Source: G963678445 sp963678445
GTDB taxonomy: Bacteria > Hydrogenedentota > Hydrogenedentia > Hydrogenedentales > G963678445
DNA length: 64,000 nucleotides
Assembly (NCBI GenBank): GCA_963678445.1
Contig: OY782877.1
Location: forward strand, 434,001 to 498,000
Direction of reading: 5' to 3'
The notes under the pieces were generated by a model, which ran no database searches, was not told the origin of the DNA, and saw nothing but the letters and a program-made list of their open reading frames with translations. Positions 54,788-63,014 of this stretch are shown one piece after another. Both the position numbers and the translations under genes were made by a program. Within the stretch, counting starts at the first letter, position 1. Every line of letters begins with the position of its first letter.

Positions 54788-56977
54788 TTATAATATGTTT
54801 TTCAGGCGATCTGTCAAGTGGGTATTACGATGCGTAACCTGACTCCGATGCAGGGCCATACCCACAGCCTTGGATTCACCTACTATAATAACGATCTCTT
54901 TGCCGCGTGTGATGGCAGTATACAGTAAATTTCGTTGAAGCATCATATAGTATTGTGACAAAAAAGCCAAGATAACAATCGGATACTCACTGCCTTGTGA
55001 TTTGTGAACCGTAGATGCGTAGGCCAAACCAAGCGCGTCTGTCTCATCGGGTTGGTACAAAACAACGCGTTGGTCCTCAAAAGTAACCTCCAGTTCTCCT
55101 GTTTCCGCATCAAATAGCGTAATCACACCTACGTCGCCATTGAACACATCCAATTCATAATTGTTATGCAACTGCATGACCTTGTCGCCACATCGAAAAC
55201 TGCGACGTGGAATTGCAGTTCCCTGGGGATTCAGCGCTGCCTGTAATGCCTCGTTCAGGCGGTTTACCCCTGCAGGGCCACGGCGAACCGGAGCCAATAC
55301 CTGAATATCACGGATGGGATCTACGCCAAATTTTGGCGGCACACGACGGGTAACCAATTCGACTATCGTCTCAAGCGCTTTATCGGGTTCGTTTCGTTCG
55401 ATAAGGAAAAAATCCGTTTTGTTAAACTCAGGAAACTTACCTACGTTGATTTGGTGCGCATTGGTAACAATCCCGCTTTGCGCTGCCTGGCGAAAGATGG
55501 TGTTGAGACGCACTACGGGCACCACCCCGCTGGCGATAATATCGAAAAGAACATTGCCTGCCCCTACCGAAGGCAACTGGTCCACGTCGCCGACCAGTAT
55601 CAGGCGTGCAAAGGGCGGCAATGCGCTGAGCATGCTGTGCATCAGTTGAGCATCGACCATAGAGGCCTCATCCACCACCAGCATGTCGGTGTTCAACGGA
55701 TTGCTTTCGTTACGGACGAACGCGCCGGTTTGTGGACTAAACTCCAACAAACGATGCAGGGTGCTGGCCTCACGATCGGTCGCAGCAGACATCCGCTTGG
55801 CGGCCCTTCCTGTTGGCGCAGCCAGCACAAAAGATATTCCCTTGCGCGCCAGAATGGCCAACAAACTGTTGAGTACCGTTGTCTTCCCCGTTCCAGGTCC
55901 ACCGGTGATCACCACCACCTTTTCCGACACGCCCTTACGCACCGCGTCACGCTGTTCCTCCGAAAGCGTCAGCTTCTTCGTCCGCTCCACCCAACGCAAC
56001 GCATTCTCCATATGGATAGAAATTGGCTCCAGAGGCGTCGACATCAGACGCTGCATCAATTTTGCACAGCCCAGCTCCGCTGCATGCATACCCGGCAGAT
56101 ACAAGGCATCGTTTTCGCGAACAAGACCGCCACTGGCGCACAATTCTTCCAACGGTCCCGTCAGGACCGTTTCCGTAACCGCAAGCAGCTCCGCTGCTGC
56201 GGTTTGCAATTCCGACTGCGGCAGATAGACGTGCCCGGCCTGCAACGCCTGCCGTAATGCATGAAGCAATCCCGCCTTCAAGCGTTGTGGCGAATCCTTT
56301 TCAATACCCAATTCAGCCGCAATCTTGTCCGCACCACGAAATGCGATCCCCGCAATATCCTCCGCCAGACGATACGGATCTTCCCGCATCACCGCGACAG
56401 CGCCGTCGCCATACCGCTTGTATATTTTCACAGCTTGTGAGGTCGTGACACCGTGCCCTTGCAGGAAAATCATGATCGACTGGATGGCCTTTTGTGACGC
56501 CCAGGCCTCCCGAATCTTTTCTGCACGTTTACGACCGATACCCGGCACTTCACGTAAACGCTGCGGCTTCTCATCAATTACCCGCAAGGTCTCCAGACCA
56601 AAGGCGTCTACCAGACGCTTTGCATACTTGCGCCCGATCCCCGCAATCAGCCCAGAACCCAGATACCGCTCGATTCCTTGCACCGTTGAAGGCACCAGGG
56701 TTTCCACCTCCTCCACACGCAATTGCCGCCCAAAACGTTTGTCCTGCACCCACCGCCCTTTGACCCGTAGCGTCTCCCCTACAGAAACCGCCATCACATT
56801 GCCCACTATCGTCACCTCCTCCATCTGCGACTCCACATGAAGACGACCTACGAAAAATCCTGTCTCTTCACTTTCATAGACAATTCGCGTCAGTTCACCT
56901 TCCAGGGTGATCAACGGCTCCACATCCAACTGCGCTGTAGACGGTGTTTTATCCGATGAAATTTCGGAATGTTGCAT
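54788..56977 (-). CDS. recD2: ATP-dependent RecD2-like DNA helicase
   Basis: This 729-residue protein is a 5'-3' superfamily 1B helicase of the RecD2 type, found in bacteria without RecBC, with roles in repair. It has an N-terminal OB-like region (about 20-90), helix-hairpin-helix motifs (GSGLIAGIGRKYAKRL and VPGIGRKRAEKI, about 105-150), Walker A ITGGPGTGKTTVLN (about 365), VVDEASMVD (Walker B), LVGDVDQLPSVGAGN, LNTIFRQA and the SH3/helicase motif VHKSQGSEYP near the C-terminus. Length is normal. AGAGG precedes the ATG. It is 12 bp downstream of the SDR gene on the same strand. Confidence 0.95.
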   Translation of the reverse strand: MQHSEISSDKTPSTAQLDVEPLITLEGELTRIVYESEETGFFVGRLHVESQMEEVTIVGNVMAVSVGETLRVKGRWVQDKRFGRQLRVEEVETLVPSTVQGIERYLGSGLIAGIGRKYAKRLVDAFGLETLRVIDEKPQRLREVPGIGRKRAEKIREAWASQKAIQSIMIFLQGHGVTTSQAVKIYKRYGDGAVAVMREDPYRLAEDIAGIAFRGADKIAAELGIEKDSPQRLKAGLLHALRQALQAGHVYLPQSELQTAAAELLAVTETVLTGPLEELCASGGLVRENDALYLPGMHAAELGCAKLMQRLMSTPLEPISIHMENALRWVERTKKLTLSEEQRDAVRKGVSEKVVVITGGPGTGKTTVLNSLLAILARKGISFVLAAPTGRAAKRMSAATDREASTLHRLLEFSPQTGAFVRNESNPLNTDMLVVDEASMVDAQLMHSMLSALPPFARLILVGDVDQLPSVGAGNVLFDIIASGVVPVVRLNTIFRQAAQSGIVTNAHQINVGKFPEFNKTDFFLIERNEPDKALETIVELVTRRVPPKFGVDPIRDIQVLAPVRRGPAGVNRLNEALQAALNPQGTAIPRRSFRCGDKVMQLHNNYELDVFNGDVGVITLFDAETGELEVTFEDQRVVLYQPDETDALGLAYASTVHKSQGSEYPIVILAFLSQYYMMLQRNLLYTAITRGKEIVIIVGESKAVGMALHRSQVTHRNTHLTDRLKNIL

Positions 56978-56989
56978 ACCCAGCCTCTC

Positions 56990-57715
56990 CTAGCCACCCA
57001 ATGGAGGACTGTCAAAACGCCGCAGATGAATGATATCCGTTGTTGCACGCGTGCCCATCGTTGCCAGGAAGAGCGCCGTATGCGCCACATCATCCGGCTG
57101 CATCCAGTCCGACTTGTCCCGATGCGGCATAGCCTCCTGCGACAAGCGTGTATCCACCCCGCCAGGACAGATGGCGTGTACCGCGATGTTATACTCGCGC
57201 AATTCCAGGGCCAGTGTTTTCGTTAAACCATTCAAGCCATGCTTGGAGGCGCAATAAGCGCTCTGCGCCTCGATAGGTTTCAATCCGGAGACACTGGAAA
57301 TATTGATAATGCGACCTGCACGACGCTCCATCATCTTTGGCAACACCGCCTGGATGCACAAAAAGGGTCCGTTCAAGTTTACGTCCAACGTCTCCTGCCA
57401 TTCTTGCAGGCTCAACTGGGCAAAAGGTTTAAAGCGAGCATAGCCAGCATTATTCACCAGGATATCAACCGGCCCCAACACCCCTACAATGAGATCAGCC
57501 GCCTGCTGCACCTGCTCTGGCTGTGCCACATCGCAGGGCACGCTAATGGCCTTACCGCCCTGCTCTTCAACTTGCGCCAGCGTCTCCGCCAACTCCGATT
57601 CGGTGCGTGCAGACAACGCAGTCGATGCACCTTGCGATGCAAACATTAACGCAATCGCACGGCCAATCCCCCGTCCGGCTCCCGTTATCCAAACAACTTT
57701 ATCCTTTAACAACAT
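56990..57715 (-). CDS. Short-chain dehydrogenase/reductase (FabG-like)
   Basis: This 241-residue classical SDR has WITGAGRGIGRAIAL (cofactor loop, about 9-23), the NNAGYA motif (about 87-92), NISSVSGL with catalytic Ser (about 138), YCASKHGL with Tyr and Lys (about 151-155) and ICPGGVDT (about 181). The Arg after the Gly-rich strand (SARTESEL) suggests NADP preference. Substrate is unknown; members act in fatty-acid or sugar metabolism. The gene heads a two-gene unit with recD2. Confidence 0.92.
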   Translation of the reverse strand: MLLKDKVVWITGAGRGIGRAIALMFASQGASTALSARTESELAETLAQVEEQGGKAISVPCDVAQPEQVQQAADLIVGVLGPVDILVNNAGYARFKPFAQLSLQEWQETLDVNLNGPFLCIQAVLPKMMERRAGRIINISSVSGLKPIEAQSAYCASKHGLNGLTKTLALELREYNIAVHAICPGGVDTRLSQEAMPHRDKSDWMQPDDVAHTALFLATMGTRATTDIIHLRRFDSPPLGG

Positions 57716-57820
57716 TTCCTTTTCCCTATCTTCTTCGCCTCAACGACACAGGAAGTCAAGCAAAGCATAGCGCTCCATTCTCCCTGAAACGCACTGTTTT
57801 TTTGCAATCGCTTTTCAGAA

Positions 57821-58552
57821 TTAATCTTCCAGAATACCGCGTAATAAGGCCCGGTAGGATTCTTCCAACATCTCGCGAACCAAATTCCAATCCGTATTCT
57901 TGCCCTGCAGATCGCGTAGCGCCGCCGCCTGTGCACGCAGCATACCCGCCATCTGTATATCCGCATTCGTCCCCCCGCATAACAACGCATACAAGCGGGC
58001 AATCTCCTGCCCTACCGTGTCAATATTGTTCCGTTCCGGGGTACGTCGCGCCATCCACCAAGCCAGTTCAGCGCGCGCGGCCGCAGGCGCATCCCAATCC
58101 TCATCTATGCTGCTGCACACCCGCATATACGCACGCTCAAGATACGGCAATGCGGCATACTCATAGTCTGATTCCGCTTCCAGAAAAACTTTACCCGCGC
58201 TACAAAAATCGAGACCGGCTAACAATGCATTTTGGTATGAAAGACCGAAAACACTGTGGAGCAATCCAATCAGTTCCACAAAAACCTTCTCGTGTTCATG
58301 TGCATAATACGCCTGCCAGATACGCGTTTCCACCGCAGCCACATATTCCGGCGACCAATACTCTTCACGTAGCCCCTGATCCTGAAACCCACCCAAAAAC
58401 GTATCCCATACGCCCAACAAAGCAGGTCTGGGCGCAGGTTCAGGCGGTGTCACAGGGAAGGCATAAAAAAGGAGCGCTACACAGATGCTCCCTGCCGCTA
58501 TCAGGCCGGCTACAGCACCTGCGCCTATCATGAAGGTATGACGAGTTCGCAT
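57821..58552 (-). CDS. Uncharacterised membrane-anchored helical protein
   Basis: This 243-residue protein has one N-terminal membrane helix (about 8-32), a Pro-rich spacer (PVTPPEPAPRP) and a helical domain with Ala/Leu/Glu-rich segments, perhaps TPR-like (YEYAALPYLERAYMRVC). I do not recognise the family. It is 56 bp downstream of the BrkB-like gene on the same strand and may be co-expressed with it. Confidence 0.72.
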   Translation of the reverse strand: MRTRHTFMIGAGAVAGLIAAGSICVALLFYAFPVTPPEPAPRPALLGVWDTFLGGFQDQGLREEYWSPEYVAAVETRIWQAYYAHEHEKVFVELIGLLHSVFGLSYQNALLAGLDFCSAGKVFLEAESDYEYAALPYLERAYMRVCSSIDEDWDAPAAARAELAWWMARRTPERNNIDTVGQEIARLYALLCGGTNADIQMAGMLRAQAAALRDLQGKNTDWNLVREMLEESYRALLRGILED

Positions 58553-58608
58553 ACAATAAATCCTACCGCTTCCGGGTCGAGTCGAAAAAGAACCTTGGGA
58601 AAAACAGG

Positions 58609-60219
58609 TTACGCCCGCCTATTTTCGCCCGCATCGTACCGCATCGCCAATTCACCTAGCGTCGCCGTAAGCGTGGCTGGATCGGCACAGTCCAACCCCA
58701 CATAAAGCGGCTTATACTCCATTTCACTGCGCAGCAAAGACGGATCACGGCCCGCCTCACGAATGGCACGCACAATATCAATTACCTGTGTCGTCTCCGG
58801 CGCACGCGCCGGCTGAAATGTAACCGGTTCAGTCGCACACTCCGTCACCAAACGCGCCTGTACAAGACAACGCAGCGTTTCATTCACCAATCGCAACGGC
58901 ACATTCCAGGCTGTTGCCATCTCATGCGCCGAAAGGGCAGGCAGGCCCTGCTGAAATCGCCACACCAACTCCATCACCGCGCGCACCCCCACCGCTTCCC
59001 GATACGCAAAACTGGCCCCATCTGCCAGACGTTCCATGGCAAAGGTTTTTTCATTCTGATATGCAAAACTCAGCAAGGCGCCAAAGAGCAATATTAGCCA
59101 ACTAAGAAAAATCCACATTAGCAACAAGGGAAAAAGGGCAAATCCGGAGAAGAATACCGCATAACGCGCCAGACCAAAGAGAAACTTCGCATAGCCCCAT
59201 GAACAGAGCATCCATAATCCACCGGCTACAAAACCGCCCAAAAGCGCATAACGCCGCTCCACCTTCGTATTAGGAACGAAGTAATACAACATCGAAAAGG
59301 TCAGGCAAATTACCAGAAACTGGACACTTCGCAGCCCTGTCGAAAATGTCCCCAATCGGCTTGCAATTGCCTCACTTTCCAACGCTGCCGTGATGCCCAG
59401 AACAACCGCCATAACAAAGGGCAACAGCAAGGTAATCAGCAGATAATCGCTTAGCGTACGAAACATGCTCCGGGCACGAGAGACCCCCCAGATGCTATTG
59501 AAAGCGGATTCAACATTGCGCAAAAAGCCAAAGACGGTACTCAACACAAACAGGATACCGGTAATCCCAATCGCTTGTGGATTGGTCGCCCCCTGCTGCG
59601 CCAGTTTCGCCAATGCATCTACCGGATTGGTGTAATCCCCATCGTGCATCAGGGTGTTGCTGGAATCAAAAATGGGCACAAAGGTGCGTAGAATCTTATC
59701 AAAAAGCTGCTGTTCGCCCCTTCCGTCCCCTCCCCCACCATCCATTTGCGCCGTCAACACCGCCGTATTAGCCTGCAATACCGGTGCATCCGCAAAAAAA
59801 GCCTCGCCTCCGTTTTCGTCTTCACCATCCCCTTGCTCCCCCTCACCCTCTGTCGCCTCCTCCTCCTCTTGCATCGAATCATAATCCAGCGCATCCGCCA
59901 AGCGTTTTATCTGTACATCGATCTTATGCGACAAACTCATGTATACATTGTCGCCCAACTGGAAAGTCTGTATAAAGTAAAACAGAAAAGCGAGAAAGGG
60001 TACGATAAACAGCATCGTGGCAAAGGTCAACGCTGAAGCGCGTAGTAATAGCGCCTCCTCCACCGTCGCCTTTACCAATAATATTACCGCACGAATCTGC
60101 TTGATTATAATTCCATGCGGCAATTCTTCGCCCGGACGTCCTACCAACCAGATATCATGCGCTACAAAACGGCGTCCGCGCTGGAACGAATCTAGCATTC
60201 TCTTTACATATCGCTTCAT
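58609..60219 (-). CDS. YihY/BrkB family membrane protein with acidic insert
   Basis: This protein of about 536 residues has six or seven membrane helices of the YihY/virulence-factor-BrkB family, with FATMLFIVPFLAFLFYFIQTF (in part, about 45-65), NVESAFNSIWGV (about 238-249), YYFVPNTKVERRYALLGG and WIFLSWLILLFGA. Between the first two helices lies a Glu/Gly/Asp-rich, unstructured insert (about 110-160). The C-terminus adds a cytoplasmic winged-helix-like domain (about 410-536: LSAHEMATAWNVPLRLVNETL, in part). Function of the family is unsettled. The ATG at 60219 fits the protein; a TTG at 60273 is an alternative. Confidence 0.88.
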   Translation of the reverse strand: MKRYVKRMLDSFQRGRRFVAHDIWLVGRPGEELPHGIIIKQIRAVILLVKATVEEALLLRASALTFATMLFIVPFLAFLFYFIQTFQLGDNVYMSLSHKIDVQIKRLADALDYDSMQEEEEATEGEGEQGDGEDENGGEAFFADAPVLQANTAVLTAQMDGGGGDGRGEQQLFDKILRTFVPIFDSSNTLMHDGDYTNPVDALAKLAQQGATNPQAIGITGILFVLSTVFGFLRNVESAFNSIWGVSRARSMFRTLSDYLLITLLLPFVMAVVLGITAALESEAIASRLGTFSTGLRSVQFLVICLTFSMLYYFVPNTKVERRYALLGGFVAGGLWMLCSWGYAKFLFGLARYAVFFSGFALFPLLLMWIFLSWLILLFGALLSFAYQNEKTFAMERLADGASFAYREAVGVRAVMELVWRFQQGLPALSAHEMATAWNVPLRLVNETLRCLVQARLVTECATEPVTFQPARAPETTQVIDIVRAIREAGRDPSLLRSEMEYKPLYVGLDCADPATLTATLGELAMRYDAGENRRA

Positions 60220-60310
60220 CCTCTTATGCTGACATACCCACCCGCGCCAGTACAAATTTTTTACTCTTCTCAAGCCGCTAAGGCACCCAGCTCAACTCAA
60301 GAAAACAAAA

Positions 60311-60347
60311 TGTCGTGCTGTTGAAATGCGCGAGTAACAGCACGACA
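60311..60347 (-). terminator. Rho-independent terminator after the lipoprotein gene
   Basis: TGTCGTGCTGTT (60311-60322) pairs perfectly with AACAGCACGACA (60336-60347). On the minus strand it is followed by TTTTGTTTTC. It lies 33 bp beyond the stop at 60381 and before the BrkB-like gene. Confidence 0.82.
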
Positions 60348-60380
60348 CTTGACTTCATTCACAGGCCTCGAAAACGGCTT

Positions 60381-61547
60381 TTATTTTTCCGCACCTGGGA
60401 CCAGTTTAAAATTATTCCAGGAAACGGTATTGGGAAATGTAGAAGTCGCCTTGGGCACATGGCTAACAATACGAATCTTGCTGAACGTCCCCGTATTGAA
60501 GCTCTTGGATGCAGAATAGATTTTCTCCCCGCCTAAACTCAGCAAGGGATGCGCTATTGGTGTCAGAGCGCCATTCTCCTCTACCCCAAACACGCTGACC
60601 GCTAAAAAGTACTTTCCAAAGATACTGAATTCCGTGCTAAAGGTATAATCGGTGTTGGCCGTCAAATTATCCACCTCTACGCCAAACCACTTCTTGGGGT
60701 CCTCGGCAGCGTCGTTGGCGCTCCATCGCTGTTCAACCGAAAATGTGTTGTCCGCACGCTGGTAAGCACTGCGTTTCAAAGTCGAATGCTCCGATGAGAA
60801 TGCAAACGGCCCCTCGGGTAACGGTTTTCCGGTAATCCAGACGCTAAACGCCCCATTAGGTATCAAATTATTCTCATCCGCAGTCGCCTTTGGATAACTC
60901 GTCTTTCCAATCTCCCTCAACCGGATATTATCCAGAAAAAGACGCTGTTTCCCTTCCTCAGGCATTTTAAAACACCCTGTCGCCAGTACAAAATCCGTCA
61001 AAACGCCGGTGGAAAATGACGCCGAAGAAGTCTGCCAGGCACTCCCGGGTTCAAGCGTCATAAAAGGACGCTGCATCAGGTACGATTCATCCCCCTCCTT
61101 CACCCCTCGAAGCTCTATCCGCACCGCTTCCCCGTTCGGCACCAACGCATCCAGCGTTACACGATAGTCGGTATTTTTCTGTAATCCAGCAAACTGGATT
61201 TTATGCCGTCCTTCAATGTTCCACTGATAGTCTTTCTTTTTCCACTCTTGCGCAAGCACTTTCCCCCCCACACCATCTTTACGCACACTACGATATATTT
61301 TAGAGGCGTCTCCCGGTACTACAAATGCCGGACTGGGAACAGGAGAGCCTGAATACCAGTTTTCAAAGTCACCTTCTGGAAAAATATTCTCCTGGGCAGC
61401 CTGTACAGGCGTGACAGAAACAACCCGCATCGCTCCAGGAGCCGGATGATCATTCGTCGCTTCTTCCTGCGTAGCATTCCCACATCCGTCCAGCAGGACA
61501 ACGCTACAGAGTACTCCCAAAAATAAAAAAGCATAACCAACTCGCAT
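60381..61547 (-). CDS. Lipoprotein with two CBM4/9-like beta-sandwich domains
   Basis: This protein of about 388 residues has a lipoprotein signal with lipobox LLDGC (Cys about 22). Two related beta domains follow (about 45-205 and 215-388). Each starts with N-x-x-P-x-G-x-F-x-x-W (IFPEGDFENW, LIPNGAFSVW) and contains an L-x-x-NTDY phrase and a final D/WNNxxL strand. This is the layout of carbohydrate-binding CBM4/9-like sandwiches. It probably binds glycan at the membrane surface. AGGAGAG lies five bases before the ATG at 61547; the frame extends to 61589. Confidence 0.83.
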   Translation of the reverse strand: MRVGYAFLFLGVLCSVVLLDGCGNATQEEATNDHPAPGAMRVVSVTPVQAAQENIFPEGDFENWYSGSPVPSPAFVVPGDASKIYRSVRKDGVGGKVLAQEWKKKDYQWNIEGRHKIQFAGLQKNTDYRVTLDALVPNGEAVRIELRGVKEGDESYLMQRPFMTLEPGSAWQTSSASFSTGVLTDFVLATGCFKMPEEGKQRLFLDNIRLREIGKTSYPKATADENNLIPNGAFSVWITGKPLPEGPFAFSSEHSTLKRSAYQRADNTFSVEQRWSANDAAEDPKKWFGVEVDNLTANTDYTFSTEFSIFGKYFLAVSVFGVEENGALTPIAHPLLSLGGEKIYSASKSFNTGTFSKIRIVSHVPKATSTFPNTVSWNNFKLVPGAEK

Positions 61548-61903
61548 TATTTCTCTCCTGTCTATCGAAAATAACCCGTCAAACGTCATCCTATACCAAA
61601 GCTGGCGCGAATCTAAAGTGGTCCAGCGACCACAACCAAATATTTATGCTCCTTGCCGTCTCAGAACTTCACAGATCTCGTTGTTTATAACATCCCCACG
61701 GCATGGGATGTAAAGCACATTAGATTCTCGAATCGTTTTCTGCTATAACGCTCTATATAATAACGTCCGGAATACGAAAAAAGGCGACCCAACGCCTCTC
61801 TGGAAGAAGTTGCACTTTATAGCATTCCGTAACATAAATTTCGGTCTCTTCCCGGCCTCAATGCTTCAACACTAGTGGCTAAAATCTGAAAAGTTGTCAT
61901 AAA
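61548..61903. other. Intergenic region with two repeat fragments
   Basis: This 356-bp region separates divergent lipoprotein and esterase genes. It holds a rightward 5' portion (61613-61690) and a leftward 3' portion (61871-61915) of the interspersed repeat, with about 180 bp of unrelated sequence between them. It must also hold both promoters, which I cannot identify. Confidence 0.55.
61613..61690 (+). repeat. Degenerate interspersed repeat, copy I (5' part)
   Basis: Starts CTAAAGTGGTCCAGCGACCA, then CAACCAAATATTTATGCTCC and TTGCCGTCTCAGAAC, after which similarity fades around CGTTGTTTATAACA. The first hairpin is intact. Confidence 0.7.
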
Positions 61904-61915
61904 ATGCGAAAAATT
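61871..61915 (-). repeat. Interspersed repeat fragment J (3' part) overlapping a start codon
   Basis: On the plus strand, AGTGGCTAAAATCTGAAAAG and TTGTCATAAAATGCGAAAAA match the reverse complement of the repeat's 3' half (compare 7338-7373 and 44166-44192). The ATG of the esterase gene arises inside the A-run. Confidence 0.65.
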
Positions 61916-62968
61916 ATACGGTATCTGGCATTAGCGTTTGTGGTAATCCTTCTTTTGGTGCTAAGTGTAGCCACGTACTATTTGCTGATTGACACACGGC
62001 CCCCGGCCCGTCGTCCTGATCTGGTCTATCTACCCGACAATCTGGCGACACCACCCAAGGGATATCCTACCTGGAACGCCGCCATGCTGTGGATTGCCTT
62101 GGGACGGCAAAAGTTGCTTGATCCGAGAAAAGACTGGGAGATGCCGGAAACCGTATCGGTAAAAAAAGATGTCGTGTATGGGAATGTGGATAATCGCAAA
62201 CTTCTTCTGGATCTTTATTCGCCGAAAAACCTGAATACCCCTGTGCCCGGTTTAATCTTCATCCACGGAGGAGGTTGGGAAGCGGGTAATAAAAAGGATT
62301 ATACGTACTACACCATCCGTTTTGCGCAACGGGGATATGTGGCTGCAACCATTGGCTACCGTTTCTCCGATGAGGCTGGATTTCCCGGGTGTGTGGAAGA
62401 CGCGAAATGCGCTGTCCGTTGGATGCGTAGTCACGCAGATGAATTACACGTCGACCCGGAAAAGATCGTCGTTATCGGCGGTTCCGCAGGCGCACATTTG
62501 GCCATGATGGCTGCTTATGCGTCGGATGTGCCCGAACTGGAAGGAAACGGTGGATATACCGGCGTCAGCAGCGCCGTCGCTGCCGTCGTGGAACTCTACG
62601 GCCCTACAGACGCTACTGTCGAAGGGCTACGTGATGAACCGGTTGCCCATAAATTCATGCGCAAGACCTACGAAGAAGCCCCCGAAATTTATCGCATGGC
62701 TTCGCCCCTCTTTCACTTGGATGCCTCCGACCCGCCTACGCTGGTCATTCAAGGCACACTCGATCGTGTTGTACCGGTAAACCAGGCCGATGCGCTTGTA
62801 GAAAAACTTCGTAACCTGAATATCCCCCACTGGTATGCCCGCCTGGATGGTTGGCCCCATGGGCTGGATATTGCTCCCGAGGTGAATGACTACACTCAGC
62901 AACTCATCACTGCATTCCTTGAGAGCCACCTAAGCCCTCCAGCGACCAAGGTCACTGGAAATCTCTGA
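61904..62968 (+). CDS. Alpha/beta hydrolase, BD-FAE/esterase-lipase type
   Basis: This 354-residue protein has an N-terminal membrane anchor or signal (about 5-28). The hormone-sensitive-lipase-like motifs are FIHGGGWEAG (oxyanion hole, about 121-130), IGGSAGAHLAM (nucleophile Ser, about 192), GTLDRVVPV (Asp, about 288) and the WPHGLDI block (His, about 322). It is likely a carbohydrate or short-chain esterase acting in the periplasm. The start codon lies within a fragment of the interspersed repeat and has no clear ribosome site, although the signal sequence supports it. The last codons (CTAAGCCCTCCAGCGACCA) also resemble the repeat's end. Confidence 0.88.
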   Translation: MRKIIRYLALAFVVILLLVLSVATYYLLIDTRPPARRPDLVYLPDNLATPPKGYPTWNAAMLWIALGRQKLLDPRKDWEMPETVSVKKDVVYGNVDNRKLLLDLYSPKNLNTPVPGLIFIHGGGWEAGNKKDYTYYTIRFAQRGYVAATIGYRFSDEAGFPGCVEDAKCAVRWMRSHADELHVDPEKIVVIGGSAGAHLAMMAAYASDVPELEGNGGYTGVSSAVAAVVELYGPTDATVEGLRDEPVAHKFMRKTYEEAPEIYRMASPLFHLDASDPPTLVIQGTLDRVVPVNQADALVEKLRNLNIPHWYARLDGWPHGLDIAPEVNDYTQQLITAFLESHLSPPATKVTGNL

Positions 62969-63014
62969 TAGTATTCGTATATAGCTCCGTACAAACGCTT
63001 TCTCTTTCAAGCTA

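Noticed and set aside
57607..58533. 308-codon plus-strand open frame
   Set aside because: Pro/His/Arg-rich composition and position opposite the membrane-anchored helical protein mark it as a shadow.
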